From assembly GCF_002179555.1 (NCBI RefSeq), contig NZ_NHOU01000002.1:248001-312000 (forward strand): DNA of 64,000 bases, written 5' to 3'. Both the position numbers and the translations under genes were made by a program. Below, in pieces: positions 53,288 through 61,381 of the stretch. The notes beneath the pieces were generated by a model that was given only the letters and a program-made list of their open reading frames with translations, ran no database searches and was not told the DNA's origin. Each line of letters opens with the position of its first letter. The first letter of the stretch is position 1. The stretch is from Salinicola salarius. Lineage in GTDB: Bacteria > Pseudomonadota > Gammaproteobacteria > Pseudomonadales > Halomonadaceae.

Positions 53288-54586
53288 ATGCCCACGATTC
53301 AACGGGTCGAAGTTCAGGACATTCGTTTCCCGACCTCCCGCGAGCTGGACGGGTCGGATGCCATGAACGCCGCGCCGGATTACTCGGCCACCTACGTCAT
53401 CCTGCATACCGACGCCGACGACGGCATCACCGGCCATGGCCTGACCTTCACCATCGGCCGGGGCAACGAGATCTGCGTCAAGGCGGTAGAGTCTCTCGCC
53501 TCCCGCCTGGAAGGGCGTTCGCTTTCGGATATCACCGGCGACATGGGTGCCTACTGGCGCGAGCTGACCAGCGGCGACAGTCAGTTGCGCTGGCTGGGTC
53601 CGGAGAAAGGCGTCATTCATCTGGCCTGTTCGGCAATGATCAATGCCGTCTGGGATCTGTGGGCGAAGCACGAAGGCAAGCCGGTGTGGAAGCTGCTCGC
53701 CGACATGACGCCGGAGGCGCTGGTGCGGTGTCTCGATTTCCGTTTCGTTACCGATGCGCTGACCCCGGAAGAGGCGATCGGCCTGCTCAAGCGTCGCGAG
53801 GCCGGCAAGGCCGAGCGCGAAGCCGCGCTACGCGAGCACGGCTATCCGGGCTACACCACCTCGGCCGGCTGGCTGGGCTACTCGGAAGAGAAGATGCGCC
53901 AGCTCTGCCGCGATGCCATCGCGGACGGCTGGGATCATTTCAAGCAGAAGGTCGGCGGCGACATCGAAGAGGATCGACGTCGCGCCCGTATCCTGCGCGA
54001 GGAGATCGGCGAAGCGCGCCTGCTGATGATGGACGCCAATCAGATGTGGGATGTCGACGAGGCGATCGCCAACATGCGACGGCTGGCGGAGTTTCGCCCT
54101 CACTGGATCGAGGAGCCGACCAGCCCCGACGACGTGCTGGGTCACGCCGAGATTCGTCATCGCCTGGCGCCGATCGGCGTCGCCACCGGCGAGCACTGCC
54201 ACAACCGGGTGATGTTCAAGCAGCTGTTTCAGGCCGATGCGATCGATTTCTGCCAGCTCGATGCCGCCCGGCTGGGGGGCCTCAACGAAGTGATCGTGGT
54301 GCTGCTGATGGCCGCGAAGTACGACATTCCCGTCTGCCCCCATGGCGGCGGCGTGGGCCTATGCGAATACACCCAGCACGTCTCGATGTTCGACTACATC
54401 GCGGTTTCCGGCTCGTTGGAAGGCCGTTTGCTCGAATACGTCGACCATCTCCACGAACACTTCGTCGACCCGGTACGAATCCGTCGCGGGCATTATCTGG
54501 TGCCGGATGCCCCCGGCTACGGCGTCACCATGAAGGCGGACTCGCTCGCCGCTCATCGATATCCCGATGGCAGCGCCTGGCAATGA
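53288..54586 (+). CDS. fucD: L-fuconate dehydratase (enolase superfamily)
   Basis: 432 residues from ATG 53288. Dehydrates L-fuconate to 2-keto-3-deoxy-L-fuconate. All active-site residues are visible one position from those I recall for Xanthomonas FucD: Lys219 and Lys221 (FKQKVGG), metal ligands Asp249 (MDANQMW), Glu275 (WIEEPTSP) and Glu302 (GEHCHNR), and His352 (CPHGGGVGLCEYTQH). The SAGWLGY segment is also specific to this subgroup. The two following enzymes of the fuconate route are probably the SDR and FAH genes at 31888 and 32811, 20 kb away. The TRAP genes downstream probably import its substrate. Confidence 0.92.
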   Translation: MPTIQRVEVQDIRFPTSRELDGSDAMNAAPDYSATYVILHTDADDGITGHGLTFTIGRGNEICVKAVESLASRLEGRSLSDITGDMGAYWRELTSGDSQLRWLGPEKGVIHLACSAMINAVWDLWAKHEGKPVWKLLADMTPEALVRCLDFRFVTDALTPEEAIGLLKRREAGKAEREAALREHGYPGYTTSAGWLGYSEEKMRQLCRDAIADGWDHFKQKVGGDIEEDRRRARILREEIGEARLLMMDANQMWDVDEAIANMRRLAEFRPHWIEEPTSPDDVLGHAEIRHRLAPIGVATGEHCHNRVMFKQLFQADAIDFCQLDAARLGGLNEVIVVLLMAAKYDIPVCPHGGGVGLCEYTQHVSMFDYIAVSGSLEGRLLEYVDHLHEHFVDPVRIRRGHYLVPDAPGYGVTMKADSLAAHRYPDGSAWQ

Positions 54587-54703
54587 CGGCGCCGCCGACC
54601 CGAGCATTCGGCCGCCGCCGAGACCCGCGGCGCCGGACTGCACGTCACTCACGCCATGCACGCCAATTGCGCTATTCACTTCACTAACGTTCTGGAGCTG
54701 AAG

Positions 54704-55798
54704 ATGACAACAATCACATCATCGCATCCCGCCACACGATCCCGCCGCGCCCGTTCTCCGTTGACGACGCTGATGGTGGCGACCGTCCTGAGCTTGACCA
54801 GTCTCTCCGCCACGGCCGCCACCGAGATGCCGCCCTTCCCGGAAGTGACCGGCGATGTCGTCGAGGGCGACGGCAACGACTACAGCCTCAAGTTCAACAT
54901 CGGCCTGACCCAGTCCAGCGCGCAGTACCGGGGACTGGAATACTTCAAGAAGATCGTCGAGCAGCGTAGTGACGGCCATATCGAGGTGCAGACCTTCCAC
55001 AGCGCCCAGCTTGGCGATGACCTTCAGTCGGTCAGCGCCCTCCAGGCCGGCACGCTGGAAATGACGGCGCCTTCCACCTCACCCATGGTCAGCATGTTCC
55101 CGCAGTTTGCGGTGTTCGACCTGCCGTTCCTGTTCCCGACACCAGAGATCGCCGACAAGGTGCTCGACGGCGATATCGGCCAGCAGATGCTGGAAGAGGC
55201 GTCGACGAAAGGCCTGGTCGCTATCGGCTGGTCCGAGAACGGCTATCGCCAGCTCACCAACAGCAAGCAATCGGTGACCTCCCCCTCGGACCTGGACGGG
55301 CTGAAAGTCCGTACCATGCAGAACCCGATCCACCTGGACATCTGGCGTACGCTTGGCGCCAACCCGACGCCAATGTCGTTCGCCGAGCTGTTCACCGCGC
55401 TGGAACAGGGTGTCGTAGACGGGCAGGAGAACCCGTGGATCACCATCGAGTCCTCCAAGTTCAACGAGGTCCAGCCCTACGCCACCGAGACGAACCACGT
55501 CTACACACCGTTCATCACGCTGGTTTCCGAGCGTTTCTGGAACCGCCTGCCGGAGAGCTACCAGCAACTGCTGCGTGAGGCAGCCAAGCAGATGGGCGAC
55601 TACGAACGCCAGGTCAGCCGCACCCTCAACGACCAGATCAAGCAGGAGCTGAAGAACGAGGGCATGCAGATCACCGAGCTCACGCCGGAACAGATCGCGA
55701 CCTTCCAGGAGGATCTGGCGCCGGTCTACGACGAGTGGCGTGACAAGATTGGCGGCGACCTGATCGACCGTATCCGCGCCGAGTCCCAGGCTCAGTAA
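54704..55798 (+). CDS. dctP: TRAP transporter periplasmic binding protein DctP (second system)
   Basis: 364 residues from ATG 54704 (GGAG upstream); signal peptide ends around SATAA before TEMPPF. Family marks: SAQLGDDLQSVSALQAGTLE, DLDGLKVRTMQNPIHLDIWR and ALEQGVVDGQENPW. Closest in layout to sugar-acid-binding DctP proteins. It sits downstream of fucD, so L-fuconate or a related aldonate is the likely ligand. An Arg in KVRTMQN would hold the carboxylate. Confidence 0.9.
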   Translation: MTTITSSHPATRSRRARSPLTTLMVATVLSLTSLSATAATEMPPFPEVTGDVVEGDGNDYSLKFNIGLTQSSAQYRGLEYFKKIVEQRSDGHIEVQTFHSAQLGDDLQSVSALQAGTLEMTAPSTSPMVSMFPQFAVFDLPFLFPTPEIADKVLDGDIGQQMLEEASTKGLVAIGWSENGYRQLTNSKQSVTSPSDLDGLKVRTMQNPIHLDIWRTLGANPTPMSFAELFTALEQGVVDGQENPWITIESSKFNEVQPYATETNHVYTPFITLVSERFWNRLPESYQQLLREAAKQMGDYERQVSRTLNDQIKQELKNEGMQITELTPEQIATFQEDLAPVYDEWRDKIGGDLIDRIRAESQAQ

Positions 55799-55809
55799 GT
55801 GCCGATTCG

Positions 55810-55834
55810 CCGCAGGCGTCACGGACGCCTGCGG
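55810..55834 (+). promoter_or_regulatory. Strong hairpin between dctP and dctQ
   Basis: Perfect eleven-base stem CCGCAGGCGTC / GACGCCTGCGG with a three-base loop, 12 bases after the dctP stop and 29 bases before dctQ. No T run, so it probably stabilises dctP mRNA and reduces readthrough, giving excess binding protein. Confidence 0.65.
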
Positions 55835-55862
55835 CTAGCCCTGCGTGATCATGGAGGTGATG

Positions 55863-56366
55863 ATGAATGCCGACTCCCCCGCCACCCGGGGTCTCCTGGG
55901 CTGGCTCCGCCAAACGCTGGAAATCGCCGCCGGGCTGCTCGTGCTCGGTGTCGTCTTCTGCGTCACGGCCAACGTCTTTGGTCGTTTCGTACTCAACTAT
56001 TCCTACACCTGGGCCGAGGAGCTCTCCCGGGTGCTGTTCATCTGGCTGGTGCTGCTGGGCGCCGGCGTCGGCAGTCTCAGCAACGAGCATGTGGCGGTCA
56101 CCTTCTTCCGCGACAAGGCGCCCGCCGGCCTGCGCAAGGCCGCGGTCCTGCTGAGCATTGCCATCATCTACATCGTCTGTATCTGCATTCTGCTGGGGTT
56201 CAAGGAAGTGATCTCAGGTTACACCAGCGCCACACCGATGCTGGGCATTCCCCAGACCTTCCTTTACAGCGCCATGCCAGTGATGGCGATCCTGACGATG
56301 ATCGCCAACACCATTGCCTTGGTCGAATTGATCAGAGGCGCCCTGTTTCGGAGCAAGACACCATGA
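55863..56366 (+). CDS. dctQ: TRAP transporter small membrane subunit DctQ (second system)
   Basis: 167 residues from ATG 55863, five bases after GGAGG in a near-perfect anti-16S stretch (GGAGGTGATGATG); in-frame starts at 55845 and 55860 are worse placed. Four hydrophobic helices; FCVTANVFGRFVLNYSYTWA and EELSRVLFIWLVLLGAGVG are DctQ motifs. Overlaps dctM by four bases. Confidence 0.9.
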   Translation: MNADSPATRGLLGWLRQTLEIAAGLLVLGVVFCVTANVFGRFVLNYSYTWAEELSRVLFIWLVLLGAGVGSLSNEHVAVTFFRDKAPAGLRKAAVLLSIAIIYIVCICILLGFKEVISGYTSATPMLGIPQTFLYSAMPVMAILTMIANTIALVELIRGALFRSKTP

Positions 56367-57619
56367 TCCTGTGGAGCATTCTGATCGGGCTGGCGATCTG
56401 CATCGTCATCGGTATGCCGATCTCGTTCGGCCTCGCGGCCATCAGCCTGTTCATCTTCTTCGAATCCGGCTATGCGCTGACGCCGATCGTATCCCAGGCG
56501 GTCAATGGCCTGGACTCCTTTCCTCTTCTGGCGATTCCCTTGTTCATTCTGGTCGGGGAAGTGATGAGCGCGGGCGGTATCGCCACTCGACTGGTCCGTC
56601 TCGCCAGCGCCCTGGTCGGTTTCGTCGCCGGTGGCCTCGGCCAGGTGGCAGTGCTCACGTCAATGTTCTTCGGCGGCATCAGCGGCTCCGCCGTGGCCGA
56701 TGCCTCCGCCGTCGGCAGCATGATGATCGAGCCGATGAAGCAGCATCGCTACAGTGCGCCAATGGCAACGGCCATCGTGGTTGCCGCTTCGGTAGTGGGC
56801 ATCATCATTCCGCCGTCGATCCCGATGATCCTGTTTGGCGTGGTCACCAACACCTCGATTTCACAGCTGTTCATGGCGGGGATCGTGCCCGGCATCCTGA
56901 TCACGCTGGGGCTGGCGGCCACTACCTACGTACAATCGCGCAAGAACGGGCGCGGCCAGCCGTTCTCGGTGCCTGAGCTGTTCGCGGCATTGAAGGAGGC
57001 CCTGCTGGCGCTGCTGTTGCCGGTCATCATCGTCGGGGGCATTCTCTCCGGCGTGTTCACACCGACGGAGAGCGCGGCGATCGCCCTGGTCTACGCCTTC
57101 GTGGTGTCGTTCTTCATCTATCGCAGCCTGACGTTGAAGCGCTTCTTCGAGCTTTGCATCGCTACCGGCAAGCTCACCGGCGTCGTGATGCTGCTGCTGG
57201 CGTTCGCCAGCGTGCTGGCCTGGCTGCTGACCGCCAACATGATTCCGCAGCAACTGGTGGTCACCCTGTCGGCCATTACCGAGAACCAGTTCCTGCTGCT
57301 GCTGATACTGACAGGATTCCTGCTGGTGGTCGGCTTCTTCATGGACCTGACCCCGGCGATGGTCATTCTGGCCCCGCTGATGACGCCGGTGGTGGTCAAG
57401 CTGGGCGTCGATCCGGTCTATTTCGGCGTGCTGATGTCGTTCGTGCTGGGGATCGGCCTGATCACGCCACCAGTGGGAACGGTGCTCTACGTCGGCTGCG
57501 GCGTGGGCAAGGTCGGCATGGAGAGTCTGGTGAAGAGCCTGCTGCCCTTCTATTTCACGCTGTTGGCACTATTGGCGCTGTTCCTGCTCTTCCCCCAGAT
57601 CGTGCTGTGGTATCGCTGA
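56363..57619 (+). CDS. dctM: TRAP transporter large membrane subunit DctM (second system)
   Basis: 418 residues from ATG 56363. Family blocks: FPLLAIPLFILVGEVMSAGG, FGGISGSAVADASAVGSMMI, GIIIPPSIPMILFGV, GVFTPTESAAIALVYA and GLITPPVGTVLYVG. It completes the second sodium-driven TRAP transporter. Together with fucD and the downstream oxidoreductases it forms one long transcription unit on the plus strand. Confidence 0.93.
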   Translation: MILWSILIGLAICIVIGMPISFGLAAISLFIFFESGYALTPIVSQAVNGLDSFPLLAIPLFILVGEVMSAGGIATRLVRLASALVGFVAGGLGQVAVLTSMFFGGISGSAVADASAVGSMMIEPMKQHRYSAPMATAIVVAASVVGIIIPPSIPMILFGVVTNTSISQLFMAGIVPGILITLGLAATTYVQSRKNGRGQPFSVPELFAALKEALLALLLPVIIVGGILSGVFTPTESAAIALVYAFVVSFFIYRSLTLKRFFELCIATGKLTGVVMLLLAFASVLAWLLTANMIPQQLVVTLSAITENQFLLLLILTGFLLVVGFFMDLTPAMVILAPLMTPVVVKLGVDPVYFGVLMSFVLGIGLITPPVGTVLYVGCGVGKVGMESLVKSLLPFYFTLLALLALFLLFPQIVLWYR

Positions 57620-57690
57620 GGCCGAGTGATTTCGATGATGCTGAGTGATTTCGACGACATCCCCTTCGATGGTTCCTAGAGAGGTGATTC

Positions 57691-59118
57691 ATGACCCCGC
57701 AAGCTGCGCTGCTCGACGATCTGGCTACCCTACTTGGCAAGGGCGGGCTGCTGACCGAGGCCGACGACATGGAGCGCTATCGCGTCGACTGGCCAGGCCA
57801 TCGCGGCGCCGAGCCGCTGGCCGTCGCCCGTCCCTCGACGACGCGCCAGGTGGCCGATGTGGTGAGCTACTGCCATCGCCACGATATCCCGCTGGTGCCA
57901 CAGGGCGGCCACAGCGGGCTGGTCGGCGGTGCGCTGCCGGATGCGGATCACCCCGAGCTGGTCATCAGCCTCGAGCGCATGGCGTCGATTCGCCATGTCG
58001 ACCCCATCAACTTCACCATGAGCGTCGACGGCGGCTGCGTCCTGCAGTCGATCAAGGATGCCGCCGAGGCGGCCGACTGTGATTTCCCGCTCTCGCTGGG
58101 GGCCCAGGGCAGCTGCCAGATCGGCGGCAATGTCTCGACCAATGCCGGCGGTCTCAATGTGCTGCGCTACGGCATGATGCGGCAGCTGGTGCTGGGTCTC
58201 GAGGTCGTGCTGCCGGACGGACGTATCTACAACGGCATGAAGGCGCTGCACAAGAACAACACCGGCTACGATCTGAAGCAGGTGTTCATTGGCGCCGAGG
58301 GCACGCTCGGCATCGTTACCGGTGCCGTCCTCAAGCTGTTTCCGTGTCCTCAGATCAGCCGCACGGCGCTGCTGGCGTGTCCGAACGTGGACGCGGTGCT
58401 GGCGCTCTACGCCCTGGCGAGACGCAGTTGCTGCGATCTACTGACCGCATTCGAACTGGTGCCGCGCACCTGCCTCGAACTGGCGATGGAGGCAGCCCCC
58501 GATCTGCGCGACCCGCTCGACGCCCCGGCACCGGTCTACGTGCTGATGGAGGTCGCCGCCAGCGGGCCACTGGACCTCGACGCCATGATAGAAGACCTCT
58601 TCGAGCGCGGGTTCGAAGCCGGCGCCCTCACCGATGGCGTGCTCGCCGCCAGTGAAAGCCAGGCCGGGAATCTCTGGCACATCCGCGAAGCGATGCTGGA
58701 GGGCCAGCGCAATCGGGGCGAACACCTGCGCACGGATGTCTCGATACCCATTTCGTCGCTGAGCGCCTTTCATCAGCGCGCTTCCGAGGAGATCCAGGGG
58801 CTATGTCCGCAGGCGACGATCATCGCTTACGGCCATATCGGTGACGGCAATCTGCACTTCAACATCCTGCCGCCGCCCGAGCAGGGGGCCGACGAGCGTT
58901 CGGCGCTGCTGCACGAGCTGGAGGAGCGGCTGTTCGAGATCGTCGACGACTTCGACGGCAGCATCAGCGCCGAGCACGGTATCGGTCGCTTCAAGCAGAG
59001 TGCTTTCATGGAGACGCTATCGGAACCGGAATACGACATCATGCGGGGGCTGAAGCACCTGCTGGACCCCCGCGGCCTGATGTCTCCCGGTCGCATTCTC
59101 CCCCGCCCCGCCGAATGA
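57691..59118 (+). CDS. FAD-linked 2-hydroxyacid dehydrogenase (D-lactate/D-2-hydroxyglutarate type)
   Basis: 475 residues (GAGAGGTGATTC before ATG 57691). The VAO/PCMH FAD fold is shown by PLVPQGGHSGLVGGA, GGNVSTNAGGLNVLRYGMMR and FIGAEGTLGIVTGAVLKL. The C-terminal metal-binding loop YGHIGDGNLHFN and SAEHGIG motif follow. It oxidises a D-2-hydroxy acid and passes electrons to the respiratory chain or another acceptor. In this operon it may oxidise the lactate released from fuconate, but stereochemistry and substrate cannot be read from sequence. Confidence 0.88.
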   Translation: MTPQAALLDDLATLLGKGGLLTEADDMERYRVDWPGHRGAEPLAVARPSTTRQVADVVSYCHRHDIPLVPQGGHSGLVGGALPDADHPELVISLERMASIRHVDPINFTMSVDGGCVLQSIKDAAEAADCDFPLSLGAQGSCQIGGNVSTNAGGLNVLRYGMMRQLVLGLEVVLPDGRIYNGMKALHKNNTGYDLKQVFIGAEGTLGIVTGAVLKLFPCPQISRTALLACPNVDAVLALYALARRSCCDLLTAFELVPRTCLELAMEAAPDLRDPLDAPAPVYVLMEVAASGPLDLDAMIEDLFERGFEAGALTDGVLAASESQAGNLWHIREAMLEGQRNRGEHLRTDVSIPISSLSAFHQRASEEIQGLCPQATIIAYGHIGDGNLHFNILPPPEQGADERSALLHELEERLFEIVDDFDGSISAEHGIGRFKQSAFMETLSEPEYDIMRGLKHLLDPRGLMSPGRILPRPAE

Positions 59119-59166
59119 CGCGCCGGGCTCGGACCCGGCGCTCGATCCCGTTCAGGAAATTTCGTC

Positions 59167-60093
59167 ATGCCCCATTCCCACACGCTTTCGGACCGTCCCG
59201 CCCATCCCGATAGCCGGACCGTCGCCGTCATCGGCACCGGCATCATGGGCGCGCCCATGGCCAGCCGTCTGGCCGCCGCCGGCCATCGCGTACGCGCCTG
59301 GAATCGCTCGCCGGACAAGCTGGTTCCGTTGCAGCGCGTAGGCGTGGAAGCGGCCAGCTCTCCCGTGGCCGCCGCCCGCGACGCCGATGTCGTCATCGTC
59401 ATGCTGAGCGCCGGGCCGGTCTGTGACGAGATTCTGCTGGGCGAGGACGGTGTCATTGCCATGATGCCGCCCGGCAGCAGCCTGATCGTGATGAGCTCGA
59501 TTCCCGTGGATACGGCTCGGCACCAGGCGGAAGTCGCGAACCGCCAAGGCGTCGGCTACCTGGACGCCCCGGTCTCCGGCGGCGAACGCGGCGCCATCGA
59601 CGGCACGCTGGCGATCATGGCCGGCGGCGAGGCGGAAGTCTTCGAGCGCTGCCGGGCCTTGCTGGCGAATCTCGGCCGCCCGACCCACGTCGGCCCTGCC
59701 GGGAGCGGCCAGCTTGCCAAGCTCGCCAACCAGATGATCGTCGCGAATACCATCGCCACGGTGGCGGAAGCGCTGCTGCTGGTGGAACGTGGCGGCGCCG
59801 ATCCCGCGCAGGTGCGTGAGGCGCTGATGGGCGGCTTCGCGGATTCGACGATCCTCAAGATGCACGGCCAGCGCATGCTCGAGCGAGATTTTGCCCCCGG
59901 CGGCCCTGCCAAGTGGCAGTACAAGGATACCCAGACCGCGATGGCGGAGATGACTCGCCTGGAACTGGATCTTCCGGTCAGCATTCAGGCCGATGCGCTG
60001 TTCGGCGACATGCTGAGCCACGGCGACGGTGAACTGGACCACAGCGCGCTGATCCGGGAACTCCACCGTCGCAATGGCATGGCCGTCGACTGA
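59167..60093 (+). CDS. Beta-hydroxyacid dehydrogenase (GarR/3-hydroxyisobutyrate type)
   Basis: 308 residues. The N-terminal Rossmann loop VIGTGIMGAPMASRL, the substrate motif DAPVSGGERGAIDGTLAIMAGG and the catalytic-Lys helix GSGQLAKLANQMIVANTIA define the family. Likely reduces tartronate semialdehyde or a similar 2-hydroxy-3-oxo acid with NAD(P)H. Last gene of the fucD-TRAP unit. Confidence 0.88.
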   Translation: MPHSHTLSDRPAHPDSRTVAVIGTGIMGAPMASRLAAAGHRVRAWNRSPDKLVPLQRVGVEAASSPVAAARDADVVIVMLSAGPVCDEILLGEDGVIAMMPPGSSLIVMSSIPVDTARHQAEVANRQGVGYLDAPVSGGERGAIDGTLAIMAGGEAEVFERCRALLANLGRPTHVGPAGSGQLAKLANQMIVANTIATVAEALLLVERGGADPAQVREALMGGFADSTILKMHGQRMLERDFAPGGPAKWQYKDTQTAMAEMTRLELDLPVSIQADALFGDMLSHGDGELDHSALIRELHRRNGMAVD

Positions 60094-60104
60094 TACATTG
60101 GCGG

Positions 60105-60146
60105 GCGCCCCGCTCTCTTGCGCGCCCCGCCCTCTTGCGCGTTTCG
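60105..60146. repeat. 17-bp tandem repeat, two and a half units
   Basis: GCGCCCCGCTCTCTTGC (60105-60121) and GCGCCCCGCCCTCTTGC (60122-60138) followed by a broken third, in the 55-bp space between convergent genes. Confidence 0.7.
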
Positions 60147-60148
60147 GG

Positions 60149-61129
60149 TCAGCGCTGGCCGAGCCAGCGCAGATAGCCCGGCGCCTCCAGTTCGCCGGTA
60201 TGGCGGAAGTTGGCCAGTCGCTCCTGAACCAGCGACTCCGATGCCTCGAGATGTTGATGCAATGCCGAGCCGGCCAGCGCGGGGCGGCGTGCCTGCATGA
60301 CCTCGAATACCTGCCGATGCGCCGCAAAGAACGGATCGCCCGGCGGCAATTCGATCTCTTCTCCCAGCAGGTGCTTGCTGATCAGCAGGATTGGCCGCGT
60401 GCGCTGCAGCATGATCAGTATCTCGGCATTGCCGCCATGCTCCAAGGCTTCGTGATGCAGGTCGTTCTCCAGCGCATCGAGCTGACTGGCCTGAACCTCG
60501 GGATAGCGGGCCTGCGCCTGATCCAACCTGTCGAGATAGCGGCGAATCGCAGCGTCGGGGATCCGGTCGCAGGCGCGCGCGATCATGAACGGCTCCAGCT
60601 GCCGCCGGGCCTCGTAGAGTTGATGCAACCGCTCGTCGTCCAGCGGCACCACGTTCCAGCTGCTGTACTTGATCTTCTCGACCACCCCCAGCGACTGCAG
60701 TTGCAGCAGGATGCGATACGTCGTGGCACGGCTCACATCCAGCGACTTGGCCAGCTGCAGCTCGTTGAGCTCGAGACGCCCCTTCATCGAGCAGAGCACG
60801 ATATCGTGCTCGACCTTTTCCGCCAGGGCGCGCCAGGAGTCCGTGCGCCTGACCGAAGCCCGCCCGCCCGCCGCGCGAAAATCGGCGGCAGTCAGCGAAC
60901 GCCGCACGACCGTATGCGGATCGCGACCCACCAGGAATCCGCGCCCCTCGAAGCGGCTGATGGCCCCCTCCTGATGCAACCGCCCCAGGGTCTGGCGTAC
61001 CGGAGAGCGACTCATGCCGAAGATTTCGGCAATGTTGCCTTCGAGCAGCACCAGCCCCGGCTCCAGGTGCCCGCTCGCCATGCTGCGCAGCAGCGCATCG
61101 TATAACTGATCCTTGAGTGTCTTTGCCAT
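60149..61129 (-). CDS. GntR/FCD regulator with two winged helices
   Basis: 326 residues from ATG 61129 (an ATG at 61138 is also in frame), well above the usual 220-260 for FCD regulators. The first winged helix is at about residues 1-70 (LYDALLRSMASGHLEPG, MSRSPVRQTLGRLHQEGAIS). A second, unrelated in sequence, occupies about 95-165 (LNELQLAKSLDVSRATTYRI, LLQLQSLGVVEKIKY). The FCD-like ligand domain follows (YEARRQLEPFMIARACDRI). It is convergent with the GarR-type gene and may regulate the fucD-TRAP unit. Two DNA-binding domains could let one chain hold two sites. Confidence 0.82.
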   Translation of the reverse strand: MAKTLKDQLYDALLRSMASGHLEPGLVLLEGNIAEIFGMSRSPVRQTLGRLHQEGAISRFEGRGFLVGRDPHTVVRRSLTAADFRAAGGRASVRRTDSWRALAEKVEHDIVLCSMKGRLELNELQLAKSLDVSRATTYRILLQLQSLGVVEKIKYSSWNVVPLDDERLHQLYEARRQLEPFMIARACDRIPDAAIRRYLDRLDQAQARYPEVQASQLDALENDLHHEALEHGGNAEILIMLQRTRPILLISKHLLGEEIELPPGDPFFAAHRQVFEVMQARRPALAGSALHQHLEASESLVQERLANFRHTGELEAPGYLRWLGQR

Positions 61130-61297
61130 CGAACGCATTCCCGCCGTGTGTCAGGAGAGCGCGAACCGGGACGTGCCACGATTCAGCGATAACGAGTATT
61201 GCATACAAAGATCGTCACTGGCTGCCCGACCTAGGGACTACGCCCCGTCCTGAATCACCCGGAAGAGGCCCGGTCAACGCCGGGCCGACGACAGGCA

Positions 61298-61331
61298 AAA
61301 TAAAACGCCGCCCACTCGAAGTGGGCGGCGT
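61298..61331 (-). terminator. Rho-independent terminator after deaD
   Basis: On the minus strand ACGCCGCCCAC, five-base loop, GTGGGCGGCGT, then TTTATTTT, 50 bases after the helicase stop. Perfect eleven-base stem. Confidence 0.9.
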
Positions 61332-61381
61332 CTCGATGCTACCTGGGGCTGGGCCCCGCTATCGGATCAGTCGTCGGCAGT

